Positions 38,980 to 47,907 of a stretch of 64,000 nucleotides of DNA are shown piece by piece. Position numbers and translations under genes: made by a program. The stretch comes from Psychrobacter pacificensis (GTDB lineage Bacteria; Pseudomonadota; Gammaproteobacteria; Pseudomonadales; Moraxellaceae). Numbering within the stretch: the stretch's first letter is position 1; every line of letters starts with the position of its first letter. The stretch is from the NCBI RefSeq assembly GCF_900101915.1, contig NZ_FNAL01000011.1:1-64000 (forward strand), given 5' to 3'. Below the pieces are notes generated by a model, which worked only from the letters and a program-made list of their open reading frames with translations, had not been told where the DNA came from and ran no database searches.

Positions 38980-39438
38980 ATGCACTGCCCGTATTGTAAT
39001 GCATCAGAGACAAAAGTGATTGACTCACGTCTTGCTGCAGAAGGTGCGCAAGTGCGTCGCCGCCGTTCATGCAACAGTTGCCAAGAGCGTTTTACAACGT
39101 TTGAGATGGTAGAAGTGGTGATGCCAAGGATTATCAAATCCAGCAACAAGATTGAACCTTACGACAATGAAAAGCTGCGTCGGTCTATCTTATTGCCTTT
39201 GCAAAAGCGCCCCATCACTATCGATGAGCAAGAAGCAATGATCAGCCGAGTTGAAAAACGCGTCAGACAGATGGGTGAGCGTGAAATCAGTAGTAAAGTC
39301 TTGGGCGAAATCATCATGAGTGAGCTAAAAACTTTAGATGATGTTGCCTATGTGCGCTTTGCTAGCGTCTATCGCGACTTTCAAGACATTGATGCTTTTC
39401 ATCAGGAAATTGCCAATATCCGTCCAAATGACAAATAA
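38980..39438 (+). CDS. nrdR: Transcriptional repressor NrdR
   Basis: NrdR represses ribonucleotide reductase genes in response to ATP/dATP. The 152-residue protein has the N-terminal zinc ribbon (CPYC at 3-6, CNSC about 30 residues on) followed by the ATP-cone domain (IKSSNKIEPYDNEKLRRSIL). I use ATG 38980, preceded by AAGAAGGAA, rather than the longer frame from 38944. nrdR upstream of ribD is a common gammaproteobacterial arrangement. Confidence 0.95.
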   Translation: MHCPYCNASETKVIDSRLAAEGAQVRRRRSCNSCQERFTTFEMVEVVMPRIIKSSNKIEPYDNEKLRRSILLPLQKRPITIDEQEAMISRVEKRVRQMGEREISSKVLGEIIMSELKTLDDVAYVRFASVYRDFQDIDAFHQEIANIRPNDK

Positions 39439-39551
39439 GCTGGTACATCAATAAATATGTCTAACTATTAAACTGATTTTGAGTTCAAAGCGCCTAGATT
39501 ATTAAATAAAATTCTCCGTAATTATTACCAATCATTCATAAGCCTACTGTT

Positions 39552-40607
39552 ATGCCAACTATAAATCACTCTCAAGATGCGCAAGATCGCTACTTTATGA
39601 TGCTTGCTATCGAACAAGCTAAGCTCGGTTTATATACTACTAGGCCAAATCCAGTAGTAGGTTGTGTCATCGTCCAAACTGAAGAAGTGGTCGGTCAAGG
39701 GTTTCATCCGAAAGCTGGTGAGCCACATGCAGAGGTATTTGCATTAAAAGAAGCAGGCGATCGAGCAGTGGGCGCAACGGCTTATGTGACTCTAGAGCCA
39801 TGCAGCCATACAGGCCGTACACCGCCGTGTGCGTTGGCACTTATTAAAGCTAATGTAAAGCGTGTTGTGATTGCCGGCCTAGACCCCAATCCACAGGTGG
39901 CAGGTCGCGGGGTAAAGCTACTTAAGCAAGCTGGTATTGAAGTGACAGTTGGCATACTGACGGAGCAGGCAGAAGCATTAAATCGCGGGTTTTTAAAAGC
40001 CATGCGGACTCAGATGCCATATGTCAGATTAAAAATAGCGACTAGCCTAGATGGTCGCACCGCGATGGCATCTGGTGAGTCAAAATGGATTACATCAAAC
40101 GCAGCCCGCGAAGATGTACAAAAGATACGCGCACGAAGTGGGGCAATCATAACCGGTAGTGAGACAGTGATAGCTGATGATCCGCAGCTCAACGTGCGTT
40201 CAAATCAACTAGGCGTATTACCCGAAAAAATACCATCACCTCAGATTGTAGTGCTCGATAGACGTCAGCGTTTAGAGCACAGTGCTCAGTCTGATTATCA
40301 ATTGTGCCGCCGTACAGATACGATTTATTGGCGCACAGATGATCTCACTGATTTACTAGCAACATTAGTCAGAGACCATCAGTGTTATGATGTCTTGGTG
40401 GAGGCGGGTGCTGGCGTTGCGGGAAGTTTTTTGAGTCAGCAGCTCGTCGATGAATTGATTGTTTATCAGGCGCCTTGTCTCCTTGGTGATCAAGCGCGAC
40501 CAATGGTCAATTTCAATCCTATCTCACTGGCTCAACAGTTGCGCTTCGATATTTATAATTATGAGAAACTTGGTTCTGACCTTAAATTAACGCTATTGCC
40601 TTTGTAG
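39552..40607 (+). CDS. ribD: Riboflavin biosynthesis deaminase/reductase RibD
   Basis: RibD performs the second and third steps of riboflavin synthesis. The N-terminal deaminase has the zinc motif HAEVFAL and EPCSHTGRTPPC. The C-terminal reductase (from about residue 150) has RLKIATSLDGRTAMASGESK and LVEAGAGVAGSF. At 351 residues it is close to the family norm. No clear Shine-Dalgarno site precedes the ATG; the gene starts 113 bp after nrdR. Its partner ribE follows after a 436-bp gap that carries DnaA boxes. Confidence 0.95.
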   Translation: MPTINHSQDAQDRYFMMLAIEQAKLGLYTTRPNPVVGCVIVQTEEVVGQGFHPKAGEPHAEVFALKEAGDRAVGATAYVTLEPCSHTGRTPPCALALIKANVKRVVIAGLDPNPQVAGRGVKLLKQAGIEVTVGILTEQAEALNRGFLKAMRTQMPYVRLKIATSLDGRTAMASGESKWITSNAAREDVQKIRARSGAIITGSETVIADDPQLNVRSNQLGVLPEKIPSPQIVVLDRRQRLEHSAQSDYQLCRRTDTIYWRTDDLTDLLATLVRDHQCYDVLVEAGAGVAGSFLSQQLVDELIVYQAPCLLGDQARPMVNFNPISLAQQLRFDIYNYEKLGSDLKLTLLPL

Positions 40608-40686
40608 GTTGCTTATTTGTGATTTTGTTATCCGCAAAATGCTTATAATGTGAACTATATGTGGATAAGTACGTTACCATTTTAAA

Positions 40687-40702
40687 TGTTCCACATGAAA
40701 CT
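40687..40702. other. parS-like site 6
   Basis: TGTTCCACATGAAACT is a degenerate match (three differences from TGTTTCACGTGAAACA), 12 bp from the next site. Confidence 0.45.
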
Positions 40703-40713
40703 GTGCATAACTT

Positions 40714-40729
40714 TGTTCCACATGAAACA
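40714..40729. other. parS-like site 7
   Basis: TGTTCCACATGAAACA has two differences from the consensus, one of them the commonly tolerated T-to-C at position 5. Confidence 0.55.
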
Positions 40730-41043
40730 TGAAAAGCTGATTGTTTTTGAGTTTTTATGATAAATTATATACTAATCAATAACTTATGTTTTTTAAATCT
40801 TACGTTGCGAGCGCTAAACTAAATTTAGCATCATTGTGGATAACTCTATAATTAATAAAAACTTTAAGAATATTCTATTGACTTATACTTACTTATCCAC
40901 AATCTATCCTATGACCGCCTGCATTTCCCGTGTGTTTCACTGTGAAGTGTACTCAGAAAGACAGTACTAAGAAATTTGGTCAAGTATTTGATAAATAAAG
41001 TGATGTGTTTATAGCAGCATTATAATAACGAGATGAGGACGAT

Positions 41044-41718
41044 ATGTTTACTGGAATTATAGAAAGCGTTGGAACTGTAAAATCGATGCAACCAACGGGT
41101 GGTGATATACGCTTAACAATAGAGTCTAACGACCTAGATTTTAGCGACGTAAAGCTCGGTGATTCTATTGCATCGAACGGTATCTGTTTGACCGTTGTAG
41201 AGCTAGGTAATAACCATTACTCTGTTGACGTTTCACGTGAAACTATTGCTCGAACAGCGCTAGAAGCATTAAAAGCAGGTCATACGGTCAATTTAGAAAA
41301 AGCGATGCTACCAACGACTCGTTTTGGTGGCCATATTGTTGCCGGTCACGTGGATGGGGTAGGCGTCGTCAGTAAACTACAGCAAGACGCACGTTCTATT
41401 TATATTGAGATTGAGATACCACAAGAGTTGGCGCACTATACAGCGACCAAAGGTTCTATCACGGTAGATGGGATTAGTTTGACTACCAATCTGGTACGTG
41501 ACAATATCGTTTCTTTAAATATTATCCCACATACGGCACAAGTGACTAATATCGCTAAGCATTGGTTGGTGGGTAACAAAGTCAATATCGAGGTGGATAT
41601 CGTTGCACGCTATTTGGAGCGTTTGCTAAATAAATCACAATCTGGTGGTATGAATACTGCAAATCCTCAAAGCCAAATTACAGAAGCTTTTTTAGCCGAT
41701 AATGGCTTTATGAAATAA
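41044..41718 (+). CDS. ribE: Riboflavin synthase alpha subunit
   Basis: Riboflavin synthase dismutates two lumazine molecules to riboflavin. The 224-residue protein starts FTGIIESVGTVKSMQ and has two tandem lumazine-binding barrels, with GDSIASNGICLTVVEL in the first and KGSITVDGISLTTNLV in the second. The C-terminal 25 residues (SQSGGMNTANPQSQITEAFL and on) are family-typical in form. A parS-like site in the first barrel encodes DVSRET. GATGAGGACGAT gives a usable ribosome-binding site. The gene is also called ribC in some species. Confidence 0.95.
   Translation: MFTGIIESVGTVKSMQPTGGDIRLTIESNDLDFSDVKLGDSIASNGICLTVVELGNNHYSVDVSRETIARTALEALKAGHTVNLEKAMLPTTRFGGHIVAGHVDGVGVVSKLQQDARSIYIEIEIPQELAHYTATKGSITVDGISLTTNLVRDNIVSLNIIPHTAQVTNIAKHWLVGNKVNIEVDIVARYLERLLNKSQSGGMNTANPQSQITEAFLADNGFMK
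41229..41244. other. parS-like site 8 (inside ribE)
   Basis: CGTTTCACGTGAAACT keeps the perfect 14-bp core GTTTCACGTGAAAC and encodes VSRET. Confidence 0.75.
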
Positions 41719-41914
41719 CGTTTGAGGCTGTACTTACCTGTTTAAATATTCACCCTGTCCATATTACGAAATCAAAGTATAGTCAATCCACTATAAAAGC
41801 GTTACAGCGTTAACCTCGCTTGAAGTATGACAGATACATCTGTACTCGGTTGCCTTGTACCGCTCTTAAATTGGATCAACTATAATGTTGAGAGGGTGAT
41901 TTTTTTATTAACGT

Positions 41915-44779
41915 TTAGGGTATAAAGCTTTGTAGAACGGTTTCTAGATCCTTTTTACGGATAGGCTTGGATAAAAACTCATCCATTCCCACTTGCATGC
42001 ACGCCTTGCGATCCTCTTCTGTATTATTCGCCGTTAGCGCGACAATAGGTATATCGTCGCCTTGTGCGCGGATTGCCTGAGTAGCTTGTAGACCGTCCAT
42101 GACTGGCATCCGGCAGTCCATCAAAATCAGGGAGATCTCTTCACGCTGGCTGGCTAATATATCAAGCGCTTGCTGACCATCTTCTGCAACGATACTGCGA
42201 TAGCCAAGTTTACTTAGCATTTTGCAGGCTATTTTTTGATTGGTTGGACTATCTTCCACCACTAAGATAAGGAGTGATAATGGCTGTGAACTTTCTTCTT
42301 GAGCAGTTGTCTCGCTAATGTTCTCTTTAATATCTTGTGTTTGTGTTAGCTTTTTTCTAGCTGGCATTGTCAAGCGCAGGATTTCAGACAGTAATAGCGC
42401 ACTATCTAAAGGTTTTGCCAAAAAGCCATCACATTGATCGAGTAATATAGAGGGTATACGGCGCTCAGGTTTCATACTAAATAGTATTTTAGGTAAGGAT
42501 GTATGAGCGAGTAGGCTATTTAATGCCTGCCGTCTATCGATACTAGTGACTATGTGATTGCTGTGCGTTAAATGGGATTTTGTGAGGTCAGCCTGCTCTT
42601 GTGATAATGAGTTTTGATATTTCGCTGAGCTGTCAGTATCGGGCTTATTACCAACTAAGATCGCGCTGGTATCATAGTACTCATAATCTAGTAGAAGTAT
42701 GGGTGCCAAGCTTTGCTGATCTTGACTTAGGCGTTCTGTTAATTGCTCTATAGTCGCTAGGTCTACAGCAGTATAAATAGTGCTAGATATCGCTAAGTGC
42801 TCACAAAGCCGCTGTAAATGTTGCGCGACAAGCGGCTGGTGGACGACCGCGATTAGGCAAATATGATTTAGGTGCTGACTAGGATGATATACCGACTGAT
42901 AGTTTGGGCGTCGGCAAGGCAAATAAAGGTTGAACACGCTACCTTCATTCACAGTACTGGTTAGCTCTATAAAGCCGCCTAGTAATCGCGCAAAGCTATT
43001 GACGTTTTTTAGTCCCAACCCTGCATCGATAGCATTTTGCGCTACTGGGTTGATATCTTGGCTATGGGGTTTATTTAAGTACGACAAGAGCTGATGCTGT
43101 TTGGCAGATGTTATACCGATACCAGTGTCCTGCACACTAAAGCGCACCCAGCAACTCACTGCATCTGCGGTAAGGTTGTTATTGATAGACTGTAAGGTCT
43201 CTTTGTTAGCCTCTGACATTTGCTCGTAGTCAGTTTGTTCTATAATAAGTGCGACATGTCCGGAGGGGGTGAATTTTACGGCATTATGCAGTAGATTCAG
43301 CAAAATCTGCCGGAGACGCACCTCATCAGTACCAATAGAGCGTGGACAGTCTGGGGCAAAAAAGTAAATCAGCTCAAGCCCTCTTTGCCTCGTCTCATTT
43401 ATGATTAGCTCATTAACTTCCTGACCAAGCTTATAAATATCGACGGGCTCAATATTAAGGCGGGTTTTTCTAACCTCGATATTTCCTATATGTAGCGTCT
43501 CGTTGAGTGCGGTGAGCATGTTCTGACTGGTGGTAATCAAAGTATCTAATGTTTTGTTTTGTCTTGCATTCAATGTGTTCGGATCGATTGGCTCAAGGAT
43601 ATCGATCATAGCTTCTAGCGGTATGCGCAACTTATGACCGATGACAAACCTAAGTTTATTGAACTCATCAACCTTTTGCTGTAGCTGTTTATTTTGCTGT
43701 TGCAACTGCTCGTTCTGATTAACCAGCTCATTGATATCATTAAGCATTACCGTAAAACCATGAACTTGTCCATGCTCACCGAACCATGGAGTGGCATGCA
43801 ACTGGTAGTTTTGTTTGTTTTGTATTCCGTAGACGGTCAATGTACGCGAGACTTGTAAACCAGCTAGCGTTTGAAGTATGTGCTGAGTAGCCTCGTCTTT
43901 GCCCATGACGAAATCAGTGATTATATGCCTGTGTCCGTTTTTGGTAGAGGGTGTAAATATTGTTTCAAAGCGTTGGTTATAGAAACTAATCTGACCATGA
44001 CGTAAGCTCATCAGCATTGGCAGTGGTGCCTGATCAACCAAGCGCTCCAAACGATGATTTAATGTTTTGATACGTCGATAGTCGTTGTGTAGCTGATAAC
44101 TGACACGGCTCAGTGCATGACCTAGCAGCAAAAACTCAGTGGTGGACTTTTCTTGTAAAAAGGGCGGCGGCGTATAAGACTCTTTTGCATGAACACTCAA
44201 ATTATCAGTGTAAGCTATTAGCTGCTCCCAGTTGGTTCGACGGTGGAGCATATAAAATAAAGCAATAAAAAATAGTATCAGAGCCACCGTTAATGGTAGC
44301 CAATAACGGTACGAGGTCCATTTGATAGTCAAAGGCTCATAGCGCAACACAATATAAACCTGATGACCACTTTCGAGCTTTATCGTTCCTGTTAAAGCAC
44401 TACTACTGACTGTATAAGCACTTTGATTGTCCTTAGAAAAAGTGGCGGCATTGACTGTTGGAAACGTTACTGTCGTAAAAGCTGATTCATTAGGTCGAGT
44501 CTTACGATGGATATAGGTTTGCCCAGATGGCATCATCAAAATAAGCTGATAACTGATATGGTCAAAAGCAGGCTGTTTTAGGATTTTTTCTATTTCTACA
44601 TCGATAGGCGCGGCATGCTCAGTAATACTGTACTGTAATGCATGAAAAGTATCTATACTGTGTTGTTCGCTATGATGTCTCAACCCATCAAAAAACGTGA
44701 CATAGTACAGCAATAGCATGACCAGCAAGGTCAATGCATAGAAGATCAATAATCGCTGTAAGGACTTAAACTGTTGCAT
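41915..44779 (-). CDS. Hybrid sensor histidine kinase (GacS/BarA-like layout)
   Basis: The protein has 954 residues. A membrane helix at 8-28, a periplasmic sensor (29-155) and a second helix (159-178) are followed by a linker, a PAS-like domain (about 248-350), a coiled coil (350-378) and the kinase core. His382 lies in GHKLRIPLEA, where the residue after His is Lys instead of the usual Glu/Asp. The N-box (LLNLLHNAVKFTP) and G-box (VQDTGIGIT) are present. A degenerate receiver-like region precedes a canonical C-terminal receiver (VVEDSPTN; LMDCRMPVMDG). There is no Hpt domain. It converges with ribE; no response regulator is adjacent. Confidence 0.85.
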   Translation of the reverse strand: MQQFKSLQRLLIFYALTLLVMLLLYYVTFFDGLRHHSEQHSIDTFHALQYSITEHAAPIDVEIEKILKQPAFDHISYQLILMMPSGQTYIHRKTRPNESAFTTVTFPTVNAATFSKDNQSAYTVSSSALTGTIKLESGHQVYIVLRYEPLTIKWTSYRYWLPLTVALILFFIALFYMLHRRTNWEQLIAYTDNLSVHAKESYTPPPFLQEKSTTEFLLLGHALSRVSYQLHNDYRRIKTLNHRLERLVDQAPLPMLMSLRHGQISFYNQRFETIFTPSTKNGHRHIITDFVMGKDEATQHILQTLAGLQVSRTLTVYGIQNKQNYQLHATPWFGEHGQVHGFTVMLNDINELVNQNEQLQQQNKQLQQKVDEFNKLRFVIGHKLRIPLEAMIDILEPIDPNTLNARQNKTLDTLITTSQNMLTALNETLHIGNIEVRKTRLNIEPVDIYKLGQEVNELIINETRQRGLELIYFFAPDCPRSIGTDEVRLRQILLNLLHNAVKFTPSGHVALIIEQTDYEQMSEANKETLQSINNNLTADAVSCWVRFSVQDTGIGITSAKQHQLLSYLNKPHSQDINPVAQNAIDAGLGLKNVNSFARLLGGFIELTSTVNEGSVFNLYLPCRRPNYQSVYHPSQHLNHICLIAVVHQPLVAQHLQRLCEHLAISSTIYTAVDLATIEQLTERLSQDQQSLAPILLLDYEYYDTSAILVGNKPDTDSSAKYQNSLSQEQADLTKSHLTHSNHIVTSIDRRQALNSLLAHTSLPKILFSMKPERRIPSILLDQCDGFLAKPLDSALLLSEILRLTMPARKKLTQTQDIKENISETTAQEESSQPLSLLILVVEDSPTNQKIACKMLSKLGYRSIVAEDGQQALDILASQREEISLILMDCRMPVMDGLQATQAIRAQGDDIPIVALTANNTEEDRKACMQVGMDEFLSKPIRKKDLETVLQSFIP

Positions 44780-45093
44780 GAGAGCATGGCCCTATATCGA
44801 CACAAAAACATATAGTGAAATCATCAACGTTTCTTATAGTAATTGATTTATTTAAAACCTTGGTACTGATACCTTTTTATTAGCTATAGCAGAATAATAG
44901 TGTGTTATTTATAGAGTATTGCTGAAGAAGTATTTTTATTCTATAAGAAGGTCGATAACTAGAGCAATGACACTTTTTATATTATAAAGGCAAAAATCGT
45001 CATTAGTCATACTGGATTGAGACTACCACAATTATGGCACAACGTCGTAAACTCACCTATAATGGGCAAATTAACCTTATATAATGCAAGACT
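44780..45093. other. Divergent intergenic region, kinase / fmt
   Basis: This AT-rich stretch must contain both promoters, but I see no strong palindrome, box or gene in it. Confidence 0.35.
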
Positions 45094-46182
45094 ATGACTA
45101 CTGCCACTTTTGATCTGTCTAATACATCTATAAACAATAATAAACTATCTACCGAGCGACTAAGGGTGGTATTTGCAGGCACGCCTGAGTTTGCTGCCAT
45201 TAGTCTAGAAGCGCTCATTCGCCAGCAAGACGCCCTTAATATCGATATTGTCGCGGTATATACCCAGCCAGATCGCAAAGCAGGACGCGGCCAAAAGCTA
45301 TCAGCCTCTGCTGTCAAAGAAGTGGCATTAGCGAACGATATTGCGATAGAGCAGCCAGTCACCTTTAAAAAATCCAGCACAGAGGGCATGGCAGCACGAC
45401 AGACGTTGCGTACGTATCAGCCAGATCTTATGATTGTCGCCGCTTACGGTCTGATTTTGCCTATCGGTGTATTGACCACACCCACGCATGGTTGTCTAAA
45501 TATTCATGCCTCATTGTTGCCACGTTGGCGCGGTGCCGCACCCATTCACCGTGCATTATTAGCAGGTGATGATGAGACAGGTATCACCATCATGGAGATG
45601 GATAAAGGGCTTGATACTGGTGATATGCTCTATAAGGTGAGCGCTAGTATAGAGCCTGATGAGACGGCAGCGAGCCTACATGATAAGATGGCAGCGCTTG
45701 GTGCGACGGCTATCGCTACAGTATTAAAAGAGTTATCACATTACCAAGCACAGGCCGTTGCCCAAGATGACAGTCAGGCAAATTATGCCGAAAAGCTCGT
45801 AAAAACCGAAGGCGAGGTTGACTGGACAAAGCCCGCTGCTACCATCGAGCGCCAAATTCGTGGATTGACCCCGTGGCCAGGCGCTTATACTTTTCTAAAT
45901 GGGCAACGCGTCAAAATACTCGCGGCACTGCCCATCAATACCACACAAAAAACAGATAAGCCTGCGGGTACAGTCGTGAGTGTCGGGCGCAAAGCCATCT
46001 TAGTCGCTTGTGGTCAAGAGGCTGAACAACCAAATGATAATGCCGCTCATGACGTACAACTCAGCAACACATTGGCGATAACTAAATTACAGTTTGCTGG
46101 TGGTAAACCGATGACCGCGAAACAGCTTTGTCATGGTAATCAGCTAAACGACGGTGATCAATTCACAGCAGAATCAAAATAG
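45094..46182 (+). CDS. fmt: Methionyl-tRNA formyltransferase
   Basis: Fmt formylates initiator Met-tRNA using 10-formyl-THF. RVVFAGTPEFAAISLEAL opens the Rossmann fold after a 23-residue N-terminal extension. The catalytic motif NIHASLLPRWRGAAPIHRAL is intact, as is the C-terminal tRNA-binding barrel (ERQIRGLTPWPGAYTFLNGQ). At 362 residues it is longer than the E. coli protein (315), mainly from the N-terminal extension and a loop near residue 300. It begins an fmt-rsmB operon. The peptide deformylase gene often paired with fmt is not present here. Confidence 0.93.
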   Translation: MTTATFDLSNTSINNNKLSTERLRVVFAGTPEFAAISLEALIRQQDALNIDIVAVYTQPDRKAGRGQKLSASAVKEVALANDIAIEQPVTFKKSSTEGMAARQTLRTYQPDLMIVAAYGLILPIGVLTTPTHGCLNIHASLLPRWRGAAPIHRALLAGDDETGITIMEMDKGLDTGDMLYKVSASIEPDETAASLHDKMAALGATAIATVLKELSHYQAQAVAQDDSQANYAEKLVKTEGEVDWTKPAATIERQIRGLTPWPGAYTFLNGQRVKILAALPINTTQKTDKPAGTVVSVGRKAILVACGQEAEQPNDNAAHDVQLSNTLAITKLQFAGGKPMTAKQLCHGNQLNDGDQFTAESK

Positions 46183-46262
46183 CTTCATCTAAATAGCTTT
46201 AACGACATTTAACCCTACCAGCACAAGACGCGATCAATCATACGTCAAGGAACTACAACTTC

Positions 46263-47861
46263 ATGAGACAAACCAATAGCGCGTCTAAAAACAATGCACC
46301 TAGAAACAATGCACCTAGAAACAACAAGCTCAAGCCATCAAGCCATTTAATCATGAATGGCAGCGTACGCGTTCGCGTGATTCGTACCTTGCTTGCTATT
46401 CAAGATGGTCATTCGCTCTCAAGCGTGCTTGACCCATTATTAAACAGCCTGCACGATGGTGATAAAGGTTTTGCGCATGCTTTATTGCTCACAACATTAC
46501 GCCAATGGCATGCCCTTGCACGATTGCTCGACACGCTAGCGGACAACCCTATTGACGAAGTAGAAGTTCGTACCACAATTCAAGTGGGTTTGGTGCAGTT
46601 ACTGTATTTGGAAGTGGCAGATCATGCCGCGATTCATGAAACGGTTGAAGCGGCAAAAGAGATTGAGTTTGCCCATGCAACTGGTTTAATCAACGCTATT
46701 TTGCGCAAAGTCGCCAAAAACCCGAGTAAATTTCGTAAAAAGTGCGATAAAAAACACAGCCTACCGAATTGGCTTGCCTATCAGCTTAAGCAAGATTGGA
46801 GTGAGCAGTACGATGCGCTGACCCAAGGCTTACGCCAAGTGGCACCGATGTTTTTGCGAGTCAACTCTGCAGTTACTTCAGTAGAGGATTATCAACAGTC
46901 GCTGTATGGCGCAGAAATTGATGCAGATATCGTTGAGCTAACGACTGGTTTTAACGTAGCAAACTCGTCAGAGACTACTACAATACTATCGACCAAAGGC
47001 TTAAGACTGCATCAGACTACCGCTGTCAATGCTTTGCCTCATTTTTCCGAAGGCATTGCTAGCGTGCAAGATATGCATGCTCAGCTTGCGGCACCTATCA
47101 TCAATAAAGCGTTAATGGCAAAGCTCAACGCTGAAAAATCTGATACGGAAAATACCAATAACGAGATACATATTTTAGATGCTTGCGCGGCGCCTGGTGG
47201 CAAGCTTGCCCACTGGTTGGAGTTACTCAGCTCAAATGACTCTTCATCGTTGTTTCACGTGAAACAAGATGATGCGGAAGCAAAGCCTTTAGCTTCTAAA
47301 CTCAAGCTGACCGCTATCGATAATGAAGCACCGCGCATCGAACGCATCTATGACAATCTACAGCGTCTCAATCTAAAACAGCAAGACTTAGAGCAAGCTG
47401 AAAAAAATATCGCCCTTAACGTTGTCTGCGCTGATGCCACCAGATGGCAGCATGGCAAAAACAAAAAGGCGGCTACTAATGAACCAGTATTCGATGCAAT
47501 ATTATTGGATTCTCCTTGTACCGCAACGGGCGTGATTCGCCGTCATCCTGATATTAGTATTTTGCGTACCGAAGAAGACATCGAGCAAACCGCCTTGCTG
47601 CAAGCCGATATTTTGCATAACCTATGGCCACAATTGAAAGCTGGCGGTTATTTGCTGTATGTCACGTGCTCTATCTTAAAGCAAGAAAACGTCGAGCAAA
47701 TGCAGGACTTTATCACTCATCATAATGATGCGGCAGTGATTGAGTTTACCGAGGCTTGCAATTGGGGTATCGCGCAAACGATTGGTCGCCAGTGCTTGCC
47801 AATCGATAGCGAGAGCGGTGATGGTTTTTATTATGCGTTATTGCAAAAGACTGCTGAATAA
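46263..47861 (+). CDS. rsmB: 16S rRNA (cytosine967-C5)-methyltransferase RsmB
   Basis: RsmB methylates C967 of 16S rRNA. The N-terminal NusB-like domain (about 30-180) precedes the Rossmann methyltransferase, with DACAAPGGKLAHWLEL, LLDSPCTATGVIRRHPDI (TCT-type cysteine in DSPC) and YVTCSILKQEN (second catalytic Cys). At 532 residues it is about 100 longer than E. coli RsmB. Extra segments lie around 325-345 and 385-400. The first, SSLFHVKQDDAEAKPLASKL, contains a perfect parS site. The N-terminus carries a duplicated NNAPR from a 15-bp tandem repeat at 46292-46321. Confidence 0.92.
   Translation: MRQTNSASKNNAPRNNAPRNNKLKPSSHLIMNGSVRVRVIRTLLAIQDGHSLSSVLDPLLNSLHDGDKGFAHALLLTTLRQWHALARLLDTLADNPIDEVEVRTTIQVGLVQLLYLEVADHAAIHETVEAAKEIEFAHATGLINAILRKVAKNPSKFRKKCDKKHSLPNWLAYQLKQDWSEQYDALTQGLRQVAPMFLRVNSAVTSVEDYQQSLYGAEIDADIVELTTGFNVANSSETTTILSTKGLRLHQTTAVNALPHFSEGIASVQDMHAQLAAPIINKALMAKLNAEKSDTENTNNEIHILDACAAPGGKLAHWLELLSSNDSSSLFHVKQDDAEAKPLASKLKLTAIDNEAPRIERIYDNLQRLNLKQQDLEQAEKNIALNVVCADATRWQHGKNKKAATNEPVFDAILLDSPCTATGVIRRHPDISILRTEEDIEQTALLQADILHNLWPQLKAGGYLLYVTCSILKQENVEQMQDFITHHNDAAVIEFTEACNWGIAQTIGRQCLPIDSESGDGFYYALLQKTAE
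47251..47266. other. parS site 9 (perfect consensus, inside rsmB)
   Basis: TGTTTCACGTGAAACA is the exact consensus, placed in a non-conserved insert of RsmB where it encodes LFHVKQ. Confidence 0.88.
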
Positions 47862-47907
47862 ACCGTTTTTAACGATTGAATAACATTATTGTAGACAGGA
47901 CAATCTA

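Larger units (their letters stand above)
40608..41043. other. Second DnaA-box and parS-like cluster between ribD and ribE
   Basis: This 436-bp AT-rich gap contains DnaA boxes TGTGGATAA at 40660-40668 and 40835-40843, TTATCCACA at 40893-40901, and variants TTATCCGCA (40628-40636) and TGTGCATAA (40702-40710). Two parS-like sites lie between them. There is no FMN riboswitch signature and no gene. The density of boxes equals that of the dnaA-rpmH region, so it may be a DnaA-titrating or accessory origin element. Confidence 0.65.

Noticed and set aside
40928-40950. Possible further parS-like site (GTGTTTCACTGTGAAGTG)
   Set aside because: The centre and one arm do not match; it is too degenerate to call.
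40608-41043. FMN riboswitch upstream of ribE
   Set aside because: None of the conserved RFN-element sequence blocks are visible; the gap is explained better by DnaA-box and parS-like sites.
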